Shown piece by piece: positions 51,161-59,843 of a stretch of 64,000 bases of DNA. The notes under the pieces were generated by a model that made no database searches, was not told the origin of the DNA, and saw only the letters and a list, made by a program, of their open reading frames with translations. Source of the DNA: Pseudobdellovibrionaceae bacterium. GTDB lineage: Bacteria; Bdellovibrionota; Bdellovibrionia; Bdellovibrionales; UBA1609. The DNA is taken from positions 62,001 to 126,000 of the forward strand of contig CANEZP010000006.1 of NCBI GenBank assembly GCA_947444305.1. Direction: 5' to 3'. The first letter of the stretch is position 1; every line of letters begins with the position of its first letter. Position numbers and translations under genes: made by a program.

Positions 51161-52178
51161 TTTTACTCGGGCTCTGCCGCGGAAAACCGGTCGATCGGCC
51201 GTAGCGTGACGGATCCTCAAGGAATTCATCAACGCGTTCCTCGATGAATTTTGAAAGCAAGTTATTTTGGCCCAGTCCTTCTTCACGTTCGCTTTCGTTG
51301 CGCATCAGTAAACACGGCAAGCCTAAGTACGAGCACTCTTCCTGATTGCTTCCGCCGTCACTAATCAAGAACGACGCTTCGGAAAGTAATTTGATAAATA
51401 TGCTAAACGGCAGACGGTCGACGAAAGTAACCCCCCGCGCGGTCATTTCGGTGCGCCATTTCGGATCAAGCTTAGCCTTGGTCTGCGGGTGCAGAACCCA
51501 AGTCACGGGCCGCCGGGCCGCGGTTTTCTCAACGGTCTTTAGGATCATTTTCCATTTTGCGTTCGAGCGGAGATTCTCGAAGCGGTGAATGTTCACGAGC
51601 GCGAAAGGCCAAGCACTTTTACCCGGAGCTGAAAACAGGCGAACCGAATCGGCCAAGGTGTTGCCGCCGGTGTCGATAATCCCGGAGGTGATTCCGGCCG
51701 CGCGTAGATTATTCGCCGCCCCCGGGCCGGGAGCCATGTGCCACGTCACCGATCGCGAAACTAAGCGCCGGTTGATCTCTTCCGGGAAGGGTGAAAATAG
51801 GTTCGGCGAGCGAAGCCCGGCTTCGACGTGCGCGACCTTCGCCCCCACAACTTTGCCCCAGTGCGCGCCCACCAGCGTCGATAGCGTATCGCCATGAACA
51901 AGTATAATCCCATCGTCATACCAAAGCGGTTTATTGCGCCACGCCCGGGCGAACCACCTGAGCGCCGCGCCGGTCGTTTCGAGATCTCGTTCGCTGCTTA
52001 CGGGAGTCAGGATTTCACTCGGAGGGATGGCGAAGTCGGCGGCCTGTTTCACCAGATTGACCGGGCTTTGGCCCGTACTGACGATTTTCCAAGGTAAGCC
52101 ACGGTTCGAAGCTTCTTGAAGTACCGGGTAAATTTTAATGAGTTCGGCGGCGGTGCCGGCCACAAACCAGAGTTTCAT
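51129..52178 (-). CDS. UDP-N-acetylglucosamine 2-epimerase-like (WecB family)
   Basis: GT-B-fold enzyme of 349 residues. The start at 52178 (MKLWFVAGTAAELIKIYPVL) matches the family N-terminus. VHGDTLSTL, HVEAGLRS, FPEEINRRL and SDGGSNQEE are the usual WecB/MnaA motifs (HGDT, EAGLR, PEE, DSGG), with SDGGSNQE in place of DSGGLQEE. The product is likely ManNAc for surface glycan. The variant last motif may alter substrate. Confidence 0.85.
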   Translation of the reverse strand: MKLWFVAGTAAELIKIYPVLQEASNRGLPWKIVSTGQSPVNLVKQAADFAIPPSEILTPVSSERDLETTGAALRWFARAWRNKPLWYDDGIILVHGDTLSTLVGAHWGKVVGAKVAHVEAGLRSPNLFSPFPEEINRRLVSRSVTWHMAPGPGAANNLRAAGITSGIIDTGGNTLADSVRLFSAPGKSAWPFALVNIHRFENLRSNAKWKMILKTVEKTAARRPVTWVLHPQTKAKLDPKWRTEMTARGVTFVDRLPFSIFIKLLSEASFLISDGGSNQEECSYLGLPCLLMRNESEREEGLGQNNLLSKFIEERVDEFLEDPSRYGRSTGFPRQSPSKIIVDALAAEA

Positions 52179-52257
52179 GTGCTTGAATCTTGGCACAAAA
52201 TACGCGCCGGAGAAAGACGTCATTGACGGACAAACGCCACCCCCGTATCTCTCCGGG

Positions 52258-53928
52258 ATGAAAAAACATTTTTTGTTTTTGCTGGCGCTGATGATCTGCC
52301 GGGCGACCGCCGCCGATCAGCTTTTGGTCCTTAGTGGCGGGGGCTCACCGCTCACGAACCACTACTCGCAGTATCTCCAGACGAAAACTCTGTTCAACGA
52401 TTTGAACGCGCGGTTTCCGCATATGAAACCCTCCGTGCTGTTCGGCGCGGGGAATCGCACAGGCTCGGAGCTCGTGCTGGCCGACACCCACCGTTTGGTC
52501 AAAAACGGCGAACTTTCTTTTCACGAACTTAAGCCCGGAATTATCGACGGCAACGTGCCCGCAACGCTCGCGAATTTGAACGCCTACTTCACGCAACCAA
52601 GTCTTAAACAAATGTCCGGCCAAGAAACGATGTTTCTTTTCGTGAGCGATCACGGCATGCCTTTCGTTTTGCCGAACGGTCAGGTTGCGCGCGCGTTCGA
52701 TAACAATTGTATTGAGATGTGGAACTTTCGCGCCGATTTACGTTCGGGCACGGTTGCGGAGGGCCCTTCGTCGCAACGATGCCTTTCGAAAGAACGATTG
52801 CGCGGCTTACTCACGACTCAGGTTTCGGCGGGCCGTGTTGTCTTCGCGATGACCCAGTGTTTTTCGGGCGGCTTCCACATGATGTCGGTGACCGCTAAAA
52901 ATAATTATCCCAGCGCGAATCCCCGCATCTGCGGCTTCACCGCCGTTCCCGAAGATACGATTGCTTCGGGTTGTACCCCCGACGTCGATGGTCCCGGCTA
53001 TCAAGGCTACGAACGCTCCTTTACCGAACACCTGACCGGCGTCGACGTCGTTACCGGGCATCGCCTACGGCCCGCCCGCATTTCTTTGCAAGACGCCCAT
53101 CGCGAAGCGACGCTTGAGGATGTGACGAAAGATATTCCGCTCGCCACTTCCGACTTCTACCTTTGGAAATGGGCGCTCGCGATCGCAAAAAATAGCTTCG
53201 TCCCCCGCACCTCCGTCCTGAAAGTACACCAGGTGCGCGCGTTGATCGAGCAAGCGCTCATCGGCCAACGTCAGTCCGAGAGTCGGGGTTACAAAAACAA
53301 AGAACGCTTTTTCACGAGTGCGCAAAAGGCCCTAGATTTGTATCCCGAATACCGCGCGATTTTTGCCGGTCCGCTTTCCGAACACGTGAAGCTTGAAGGT
53401 CAACTCGACGCAGAAGTGGCCGAGGCCGAACAAACGCTCGGCGTATACACGCCTACCCTGCAGGTCTCGCAAAGCGCTCTGCTTAACGAGTGGCATAAAG
53501 CCGTCGCCGCCGGGCTCACGCGCGCGAACGCGGTCGAGAAAGCGATCGAAAACAAAGTTTACGGCGGTACCGATGCCGACACGCTCGTTCTTTTATCGAT
53601 GTCCGTGCAGTCGGTGACCGTTCCCCCGACCGCGCGGATTCTAAGTGACTACCAAGGTAAGCGTGAAAGCTACGCCCTTGAATATGCTAAGCGTAACTTG
53701 CGCAAAGATCTTCGCGATCTCGCCCTGGCGATCGAGGATTTAAAGGTAACCACCGCGCAGATGGAAGAGCGCTACACGGAACTGATGAAGAAACATGGAC
53801 ACGTCCGCCGTTTGCTAATTTACCGGCAGGTGTTGGGCGCTTACAACGCGCTTGAAAAGATGGACGACAAAGTGGCGCTCAAAGAACTCGAAGGTCTTTT
53901 GGAATGCGAGATGGCCGAACTTAAATAG
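52258..53928 (+). CDS. Secreted clan CD (caspase-fold) cysteine peptidase-like protein
   Basis: A 556-residue exported protein; the signal peptide (MKKHFLFLLALMICRATAAD) defines the start at 52258. Two motifs of clan CD peptidases are present, each after a hydrophobic strand: ETMFLFVSDHGMP (His132) and RVVFAMTQCFSGGF (Cys201), the same spacing seen in legumain and caspase folds. The C-terminal 300 residues are helical and charged, with no known domain. It is likely a protease acting outside the cytoplasm; substrate unknown. Confidence 0.75.
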   Translation: MKKHFLFLLALMICRATAADQLLVLSGGGSPLTNHYSQYLQTKTLFNDLNARFPHMKPSVLFGAGNRTGSELVLADTHRLVKNGELSFHELKPGIIDGNVPATLANLNAYFTQPSLKQMSGQETMFLFVSDHGMPFVLPNGQVARAFDNNCIEMWNFRADLRSGTVAEGPSSQRCLSKERLRGLLTTQVSAGRVVFAMTQCFSGGFHMMSVTAKNNYPSANPRICGFTAVPEDTIASGCTPDVDGPGYQGYERSFTEHLTGVDVVTGHRLRPARISLQDAHREATLEDVTKDIPLATSDFYLWKWALAIAKNSFVPRTSVLKVHQVRALIEQALIGQRQSESRGYKNKERFFTSAQKALDLYPEYRAIFAGPLSEHVKLEGQLDAEVAEAEQTLGVYTPTLQVSQSALLNEWHKAVAAGLTRANAVEKAIENKVYGGTDADTLVLLSMSVQSVTVPPTARILSDYQGKRESYALEYAKRNLRKDLRDLALAIEDLKVTTAQMEERYTELMKKHGHVRRLLIYRQVLGAYNALEKMDDKVALKELEGLLECEMAELK

Positions 53929-54675
53929 TTAGCCGGTGATTTGGTGGTTGCGGGCGGCCATCGCCGCTTCGATTTTCGTGTAGAGTTCGTTCAACACCGG
54001 ACCGAAGCGCTGTTGAAGCGCATGCGCCGGTTCTTTGTGCCCGAAGGCGGGTATCAGGCTCGCGTAAAAACCCGAAAACGGTTCCGAAGATTTTCCGCGT
54101 AATTGAAAGCACGCCTCAGCAACTTCCTTTTCGGTGAAGCGGAATTGTTCTTCCGCCGTCAACAAGAGCCCTTGGCGCGCTTCTTTGTCGCCGCTTTTTT
54201 CGACCGTTATATCGACCGCGCGGTGAAGCATACCGACCATCGCCGTTCGCACGATACGCAACGCTTCGAGCGAAGGCACATCTTGGTGAAAGTGGTAAGC
54301 GGTCAGCACCAGGCGGTAACCGAGCAGCGCGGCCGTCATATCATGACGAACGAACGAACCTTCGGAGGCTTGGGGGTGCGCGACGGTAAGCTTGTTTTTA
54401 TCCGCCAGCGCGATAAAGGCGCGGCCGGTTTTCCCAATTTGTAACAACAGCCAGTCCGACTGATTTTTCGCCCCACCCGTAAGCGAGAGCGGGCTGACCG
54501 GCTTCGTCGGCGCTTGCGATACCGGTTTCATGGGCGACGGGATCGCCGCGGCCTTCGCCTGGACCACGGGGACCGGCACAACTTCCAGCTTGGGTTGCTG
54601 AGACAAGGCGGCGGTCGCGGGCTCCGCCGGTGCTTTAACGCCTCTTAATTTTTTGAAAAATGAAGTGATGCCCAT
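53929..54675 (-). CDS. Hypothetical protein with Pro/Ala linker (248 aa)
   Basis: Begins MGITSFFKKLRG, then a low-complexity Pro/Ala/Val region (about 15-70) and a helical domain (TAALLGYRLVLTAYHF, LEALRIVRTAMVGML) without a known motif. No signal peptide or membrane helix, so probably cytoplasmic. Its stop abuts that of the convergent peptidase gene. Function not recognised. Confidence 0.6.
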   Translation of the reverse strand: MGITSFFKKLRGVKAPAEPATAALSQQPKLEVVPVPVVQAKAAAIPSPMKPVSQAPTKPVSPLSLTGGAKNQSDWLLLQIGKTGRAFIALADKNKLTVAHPQASEGSFVRHDMTAALLGYRLVLTAYHFHQDVPSLEALRIVRTAMVGMLHRAVDITVEKSGDKEARQGLLLTAEEQFRFTEKEVAEACFQLRGKSSEPFSGFYASLIPAFGHKEPAHALQQRFGPVLNELYTKIEAAMAARNHQITG

Positions 54676-54708
54676 CTAGACCACTCATCGGCAGGCCTAG
54701 ACGAAAAT

Positions 54709-55551
54709 TCAAGACCTTGGCCGGAATTGCGGGTGCTGCCGTACAAAGTCGCGCATGGGGCCCGCTTTTTCGGGCGCACACTCGAACGGAATTTGTAGAT
54801 GTGATCGTTCCCAACGACCGAACCAAGTCGCGCCCATCGGTTTCTCAAGATCGGACAGCACGCTTGCGGCGATGGTCGTCTCCTCCTTGGGTCCGCTGGC
54901 GTGGCCATGCCCAAGGTAAAAGCCACCCGCGAGGATAGCGACCCTTACGGGCGTCGCTTGGCTGTAAGTGTAAAGCATAGTGCCGCCGTCGGCGGCTTCG
55001 CGGGACTTGGCGCGCAAACTTTTAAAGCATTCCACCGACCACATCTCACGATTTACCTTTGAGGAGTACGGGTCAAAGAAGATGAGGTGCGGTTTGTATT
55101 TCTCATTTTCGATCAGTTTGCGGAAATCGCCGTGGCGCAGCTCCCAAGAAATTTTACCTTCACTCCACTCACCTTTATCGAGCAGCGTTTCGATCGCTTC
55201 GGTGAAGCCCGCGAAGTGCGCAAACTGAGCGGCATGTTTGAGTGCGTACCGGAGCAATTCAAGTTCACGTTCAAAGCTAACGATGCGCAGGGGCCGGGCG
55301 CCGGGTGTCTCTTTGGCGCAATGAAGCGCGGCGAGCGCATTCGCGGCCGCGCCGAGACCGACGTCGAAAATGACGAGCTCGGTATCCAAATCCTTCATGA
55401 GCCGCTCGCGCAGATCAGACTGCGTTACGTAAAGCGCGTTGGCCTCGGCCCAAGGGCCGACGGGATTGTGCATGATTTCATTTAACTCTTTATTACGTAT
55501 CGAGACCACACCGAGGGTTGTGGTCACGATTTCAAAAAGCGGATGGTTCAT
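54709..55551 (-). CDS. MnmC-like SAM-dependent methyltransferase
   Basis: 280 residues. The SAM-binding signature is IFDVGLGAAANALAAL (about 60-75) and the catalytic region PHLIFFDPYSSKVNREMW resembles the FDPFSPxKNPEMW block of the MnmC/DUF752 methyltransferase domain, which completes the mnm5 modification of tRNA wobble uridine. It lacks the FAD domain of bifunctional MnmC. Its start overlaps the desaturase stop as ATGA, an unexpected pairing. Confidence 0.78.
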   Translation of the reverse strand: MNHPLFEIVTTTLGVVSIRNKELNEIMHNPVGPWAEANALYVTQSDLRERLMKDLDTELVIFDVGLGAAANALAALHCAKETPGARPLRIVSFERELELLRYALKHAAQFAHFAGFTEAIETLLDKGEWSEGKISWELRHGDFRKLIENEKYKPHLIFFDPYSSKVNREMWSVECFKSLRAKSREAADGGTMLYTYSQATPVRVAILAGGFYLGHGHASGPKEETTIAASVLSDLEKPMGATWFGRWERSHLQIPFECAPEKAGPMRDFVRQHPQFRPRS

Positions 55552-56642
55552 AAAGTAGGATGAAGTTCGCCGGTTCGTGGGTGCACGAGCTGGCGTGAAT
55601 TTTTATAAATCCTGGGCGTACGATACAAAGCCCGCATGGCTTTGTGCTTAGGCATGATTTTGTAAATCGATGAGTACTGTTTCATTAACTGACGGTGCAC
55701 GACTTTTGAATGCTTGCCGTTCACGTGCGGAAAAATGTGATGCTCCACGTGGTAGCCGAAGTTAAGCGATAAAAATTCAAGAATCGGATGATTGGTTACC
55801 GTTAACGAATTGACGAGCGGATCATTGACGTTGGTGAGCGGACTAAGATTGTGGTTCGTGGCGATGTAGCTCATGAGCCAATAGTTTTGCATCATCGTGG
55901 GCACGATAAAGCCCCACACCCAATTGCTGGGCCCGATCAAATACAAATAGCCCGCACCTAACAATAATTGGAAGCCTAATTCCCAGTTCACCCGCTTGTG
56001 GTTCATTTGATCGAACCCGCGATTACGAAAACGCATCCACACTTGCGCCGCGAAATTATGAAATGAAAACCAAAAGAAAAAATAAAGCAGCGAGCGTTTA
56101 TGGCCCGAACCCGGCGTGTACGGAAACATGAATTTCATGAAACGGCTGAGCTTAAATATCCGCAAGTTCGGAAAAGCATCGGGATCGGTGATGAGTTGCT
56201 GGGAGTGCCCGTGGTGCAAACGATTGTGCGAATAGCGCCAGTACGTCGGCGATAAGAAAAACGGCGCCACGCCGAACAAGAATAAGAAGTCTTGCACGCG
56301 CTGGCTTCGGATGATGCTTCCGTGAAGAAGTTCGTGGCCGATGAAAGCAATATTGCCCGTGCAAACGCCGAGCACGATGCCGCTCAATAATTTGAACGGC
56401 CAAGCGATGCCCGCGAACGCGATCAGATAAACCATCGCGAAAGAAACCGCGACGAACACCGCCATCAAACCTAAACGCCAAGGATTCGGTTTGAAGATTG
56501 CGGGATCTAAATTTTTTATTAAAGCCTGGCGATAGAAACTGAGTTTACGTTCTTCTTCAACGGGGTCGTGTTCAACCTGTTTGAGCAGACTCGCCGGGGG
56601 CGCAATCATTTCTTTCATTTTAAGCGGATCTAGTTCGATCAT
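55548..56642 (-). CDS. Membrane fatty acid desaturase
   Basis: Integral di-iron enzyme that adds double bonds to acyl chains. 364 residues. The three His boxes are HELLHG, HNRLHH and HVEHH (HX3H, HX3HH, HX2HH), and four hydrophobic helices surround them. The start at ATG 56642 has GAGG ten nt upstream; a TTG at 56687 is open but lacks a ribosome binding site and would overlap the lpxD start. Coupled to the methyltransferase gene downstream. Confidence 0.88.
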   Translation of the reverse strand: MIELDPLKMKEMIAPPASLLKQVEHDPVEEERKLSFYRQALIKNLDPAIFKPNPWRLGLMAVFVAVSFAMVYLIAFAGIAWPFKLLSGIVLGVCTGNIAFIGHELLHGSIIRSQRVQDFLFLFGVAPFFLSPTYWRYSHNRLHHGHSQQLITDPDAFPNLRIFKLSRFMKFMFPYTPGSGHKRSLLYFFFWFSFHNFAAQVWMRFRNRGFDQMNHKRVNWELGFQLLLGAGYLYLIGPSNWVWGFIVPTMMQNYWLMSYIATNHNLSPLTNVNDPLVNSLTVTNHPILEFLSLNFGYHVEHHIFPHVNGKHSKVVHRQLMKQYSSIYKIMPKHKAMRALYRTPRIYKNSRQLVHPRTGELHPTL

Positions 56643-56686
56643 CTTGAAAATTGCCTCAATCCGTTCTTTAACGAAGACCTTATTCA

Positions 56687-57772
56687 ATGGCCGATTGGCT
56701 AAGGAAAGCAGGTTCTTCGGTGAGTTTCAAGGCGACTGTATCAGAGATTCTTCGGGAATTTCAGTCCAATGGTGTTTTGACCGACGGTTCGGGTGCGGTG
56801 AACCAAAATATTGGCCGAATAGCCGCGGTGGAAGACTGCGGTCCCGGTGATCTCGTTTTTATGGACAAAAAAGACTACCTAGAAACGATCCAAAGCCGGA
56901 GACCCGCGGCCGTAGTCACGAACGCGGCGCTCGCGAAACTATTTGCACCCTCCGACGATCTCGCCGTGCTCACCGCGGCGAACGTCGGCTTAGCACATGC
57001 GTTGATAAAGCAAAAATATGGAGCACGCGATTGGGAACGCGCGGGTTGGAGCGGCATTCACGTCTCCGCCGTCGTGCACGAAAGCGCCGAGATCGGCGAA
57101 GGTTCGATCGTCGAACCACGCGCGGTCATCGGCGCAAACGTGCGCATCGGTAAAAATTCACGCGTCATGGCCGGCGCCGTTTTAGAAAACGGCGCGGTTA
57201 TCGGCGACGATTGCGTTATTCACCCGAACGCCGTTGTAGGTTGGGACTGCCGCATCGGGAACGGCGCCGATATCGGCTCGGGTAGCGTCATCGGATCCGA
57301 AGGTTACGGATTCGCGCAAGATGCGAAACGGCAAAGCTTCGCCATCCCGCAAACGGGTATCGTCGTCATCGAAGACCGCGTTCGGGTCGGTGCGAACAAC
57401 TGCATCGACCGCGCCGCCTATAAAGAGACACGCATCGGCGCCGGCACAAAATTAGACAATCTTTGTCACGTCGCCCATAACGTGACGATCGGTAAAGACT
57501 GTTTGCTTACCGCCGGCCTCATCGTCGCCGGTTCGACGAACATCGGCGACCGCGTGATCACCAGCGGCCAAACCGGAATCCTCGATCATTTGAGCATCGC
57601 CAGCGACACCGTCTTTCTTCATCGCGCGGGCGTAACAAAAGACATCGATAAACCCGGCGCTTACGCGGGGCTCCCATTACAACCGTTGGGCGATTACATG
57701 AAGAACAACGCCGTCGCGCGTGATCTGGTCGACCTGCGCAAGCGACTCATCGCTTTAGAAAAAGATAAGTAA
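56687..57772 (+). CDS. lpxD: UDP-3-O-acylglucosamine N-acyltransferase LpxD
   Basis: Third enzyme of lipid A synthesis; adds the second acyl chain to UDP-acyl-GlcN. 361 residues. The N-terminal domain binds uridine, and the left-handed beta-helix shows many hexapeptide repeats (IGANVRIGKNSRV, VIGDDCVIHPNAVVG). The catalytic His264 lies in HVAHNVTIG, and GYGFA matches the GFGFA acyl-ACP site. No other lpx genes flank it. Confidence 0.93.
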   Translation: MADWLRKAGSSVSFKATVSEILREFQSNGVLTDGSGAVNQNIGRIAAVEDCGPGDLVFMDKKDYLETIQSRRPAAVVTNAALAKLFAPSDDLAVLTAANVGLAHALIKQKYGARDWERAGWSGIHVSAVVHESAEIGEGSIVEPRAVIGANVRIGKNSRVMAGAVLENGAVIGDDCVIHPNAVVGWDCRIGNGADIGSGSVIGSEGYGFAQDAKRQSFAIPQTGIVVIEDRVRVGANNCIDRAAYKETRIGAGTKLDNLCHVAHNVTIGKDCLLTAGLIVAGSTNIGDRVITSGQTGILDHLSIASDTVFLHRAGVTKDIDKPGAYAGLPLQPLGDYMKNNAVARDLVDLRKRLIALEKDK

Positions 57773-57892
57773 ATTTGTCGAAAAAATTGTACTCGGTGGC
57801 CGTCGTGACGGATTCACTAACTCTTCCCGCTTTCATTTGGTGAAGAGGAGCACCGCGATTGCATTAAAGAACCCCGCACGGCTCAACGCGAA

Positions 57893-57907
57893 GTCTTAAA
57901 TTGAGAC
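57893..57907 (+). promoter_or_regulatory. 15-bp near-palindrome, copy 3
   Basis: GTCTTAAATTGAGAC, 22 nt upstream of the ATG at 57930. See the copies at 6831-6845 and 19120-19134. Confidence 0.45.
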
Positions 57908-57929
57908 CCGCGTGTACTTTGGGGAGATT

Positions 57930-58595
57930 ATGTCAACATCGCCAGGAACATCAAATGCGGACGTCGATGCAAAACTCGAACGTCACAACCTACGTTTCGT
58001 ACTTAGCTTTTCGGCGCTTCTGGTTTTCGCTTTCGTGCAAGTGGCGACGTGGGGCGATCACGCTCTCGAAATTCGTTGGATCCAAGTTGCCGATAAAACC
58101 GGACTCGCTTCGGTCGAGCAGCTCGAGCGGATGGCAAAAATTTGCGTCGAGTTGAAGAAACGCGATTGCGTTGAGTACGCTTACCTACGGCAGTCGCAGA
58201 TGGACAAACGAAACGCCGTTCGTCTGGCCGAATTTCAAATGAGCCGCGGCAAGTACCGCGAGGCGCTCGGTTCGTTAAAAACTTACGTCGCGTCGAACAA
58301 ACAAGATTTTCGCGCGCTCATGGTTTACGCCGAAGCGTTGACCGAAGTGGGCCGCTTTGATGAAGCCGCGCAATATTATGAGTACATCATTTCGAAGGCG
58401 CAGACCTTACCGAACGAAGCCGTAAAGAACTACGTGAAATGTTTGGCCCGCGCGAAACGCTACCAGCAAGCCCAAAATGTAATCTATAAAGTGAAAAAGA
58501 CTTACCCCGGAACGACCGGCTTCATGGACGGTGAACTACGCGTGCTCGCGGGCTTAAAATCAGGCCCGGCACCGAACGCTAAGGGTCGCTACTAA
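57930..58595 (+). CDS. Membrane-anchored TPR protein (221 aa)
   Basis: The start at 57930 follows GGGGAG by 4 nt. One membrane helix (about 28-48) is followed by TPR-like helices (EYAYLRQSQMD, GKYREALGSLKTYVA, GRFDEAAQYYEYIIS, KRYQQAQNVIYKVKKTYP) to the end, so the repeats probably face the periplasm and bind partners. Family not recognised. A copy of the 15-bp motif lies upstream. The end overlaps the convergent gene by 4 nt. Confidence 0.7.
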   Translation: MSTSPGTSNADVDAKLERHNLRFVLSFSALLVFAFVQVATWGDHALEIRWIQVADKTGLASVEQLERMAKICVELKKRDCVEYAYLRQSQMDKRNAVRLAEFQMSRGKYREALGSLKTYVASNKQDFRALMVYAEALTEVGRFDEAAQYYEYIISKAQTLPNEAVKNYVKCLARAKRYQQAQNVIYKVKKTYPGTTGFMDGELRVLAGLKSGPAPNAKGRY

Positions 58596-59071
58596 TTCTC
58601 GATAAATTTTGCTTCGGGAATTTGTGCCTTTGGCCGGATATTATCTTCTTTGAACGAGCGCATCCGTTCGATAATTTTCTGTTGGCTCACGAGCGGAAAA
58701 CGCCACAAGACATGATCGAAAGCCTTCGGTGCCTGCCCACGCAAATCGAGGAGCTGCACGCAAGTCTCACTGTCGAAGTCATCATCCAGGACCTGCAGCG
58801 CACCGGTGATCGCGTAATAAATTTCGCGCCGCTGTTCTATCTCAGGTTTTTGTTTAATAGAGATTTTTTCGATTAATTTTGCGATTTCTAAGGCGTACTT
58901 TAAACGGCTGTCGGGTGACTGTTCGGTGTTGTGCTTAGTCGCGAGCGCGTCGATTTGATTGCAGCTTTGGCAAGCGGGACTGAGCTTGCGGTAATCTTGC
59001 GCTTGCGAACCTGCGAGCGCGGCCGCTGAAAAGGCCGTGAGGAAAACCGTCGTGATCAGTTCGACCTTCAC
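58592..59071 (-). CDS. Secreted protein with CxxC (159 aa)
   Basis: Signal peptide MKVELITTVFLTAFSAAALA. The mature N-terminus has ACQSC, a CxxC motif, and a later lone Cys, so redox or metal binding is possible, but there is no thioredoxin fold signature. Helical otherwise. Last gene of the cytochrome operon run; its start overlaps the CHAP-like gene by 4 nt. Function unknown. Confidence 0.62.
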   Translation of the reverse strand: MKVELITTVFLTAFSAAALAGSQAQDYRKLSPACQSCNQIDALATKHNTEQSPDSRLKYALEIAKLIEKISIKQKPEIEQRREIYYAITGALQVLDDDFDSETCVQLLDLRGQAPKAFDHVLWRFPLVSQQKIIERMRSFKEDNIRPKAQIPEAKFIEN

Positions 59072-59838
59072 TTCTTACTCCCCGTGTTACCGCCGCCGCT
59101 CTTCGGGAACCAACAAGCGTCCGCGGGCGTTCGCGGCCATGGCTGGTCATGGGGCGCGCTGTAGACCGAGCAGTATTTGTTGTCGCCGCAGACGAATTCC
59201 ACGTGTCCGTATTTCTTGCCGCGTTTAGTTTCGCTCTTCGTGTACGACAGCACGGCTCCCGCCTGCTTACAACGCGAATCGGTCGGCGAGATTTTGGTGT
59301 AACCGCATTTCGCCATCTGCCCGTTTTTGCAATCGACGAACATTTTGCCGTCACCGCAACCACCGCCGCAATCTTTCTGCCCGCCGATCGAGGGCGACAT
59401 GCACTGAATCATCTTGGCGACGGCTAGGCCGCACATCGTTCGGCCGCCAAATTTCGATGGAGCGCAATCGCGCTGCTTGGCTTCGCCGCACTCTTTCGCG
59501 GTTTGCGAAAAAGGACCGCTGTCGGTCGCCGCCGTAAAATCCCCGCGTGGATTTGGCTTCGTCGTGTCTTTTCTTGCGCGCTCGTAATCTTCTTCGATTT
59601 CGTTGCGGTATTTTTTCTCGAGCGCGTCCTGGTCCATCTTTTGTTTGAGCAAAGCCTGCAGCATCGTCAACCCGGGACTACTCTTCGCCGGCGCCGCTTG
59701 CACGGGCGCCGGAGCCGAAGGCACAACGACGGGAACGATCACGGGCTCGGCCAGTTCGGCGGCGTGAACCTGTGGCGCCCAAAAGCTAAAGATCAGGAGA
59801 AACAATATCGGTAACGATGGGATACGTGCATCCGACAT
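59068..59838 (-). CDS. Secreted Cys-rich protein, possibly CHAP/NlpC-like (256 aa)
   Basis: Signal peptide from MSDARIPSLPI to the Ala-rich stretch. A linker with Pro/Ala and a coiled coil (about 80-110) precedes a Cys-rich domain: RTMCGLAVAKMIQCM and later KYGHVEFVCGDNKYC. The Cys-Gly helix and Gly-His-Val strand are the pair used by CHAP and NlpC amidases on peptidoglycan, but the match is short and the many extra Cys suggest disulfides. Start 59838 is preferred; an earlier in-frame start adds no signal. Confidence 0.58.
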   Translation of the reverse strand: MSDARIPSLPILFLLIFSFWAPQVHAAELAEPVIVPVVVPSAPAPVQAAPAKSSPGLTMLQALLKQKMDQDALEKKYRNEIEEDYERARKDTTKPNPRGDFTAATDSGPFSQTAKECGEAKQRDCAPSKFGGRTMCGLAVAKMIQCMSPSIGGQKDCGGGCGDGKMFVDCKNGQMAKCGYTKISPTDSRCKQAGAVLSYTKSETKRGKKYGHVEFVCGDNKYCSVYSAPHDQPWPRTPADACWFPKSGGGNTGSKK

Positions 59839-59843
59839 TGGGC

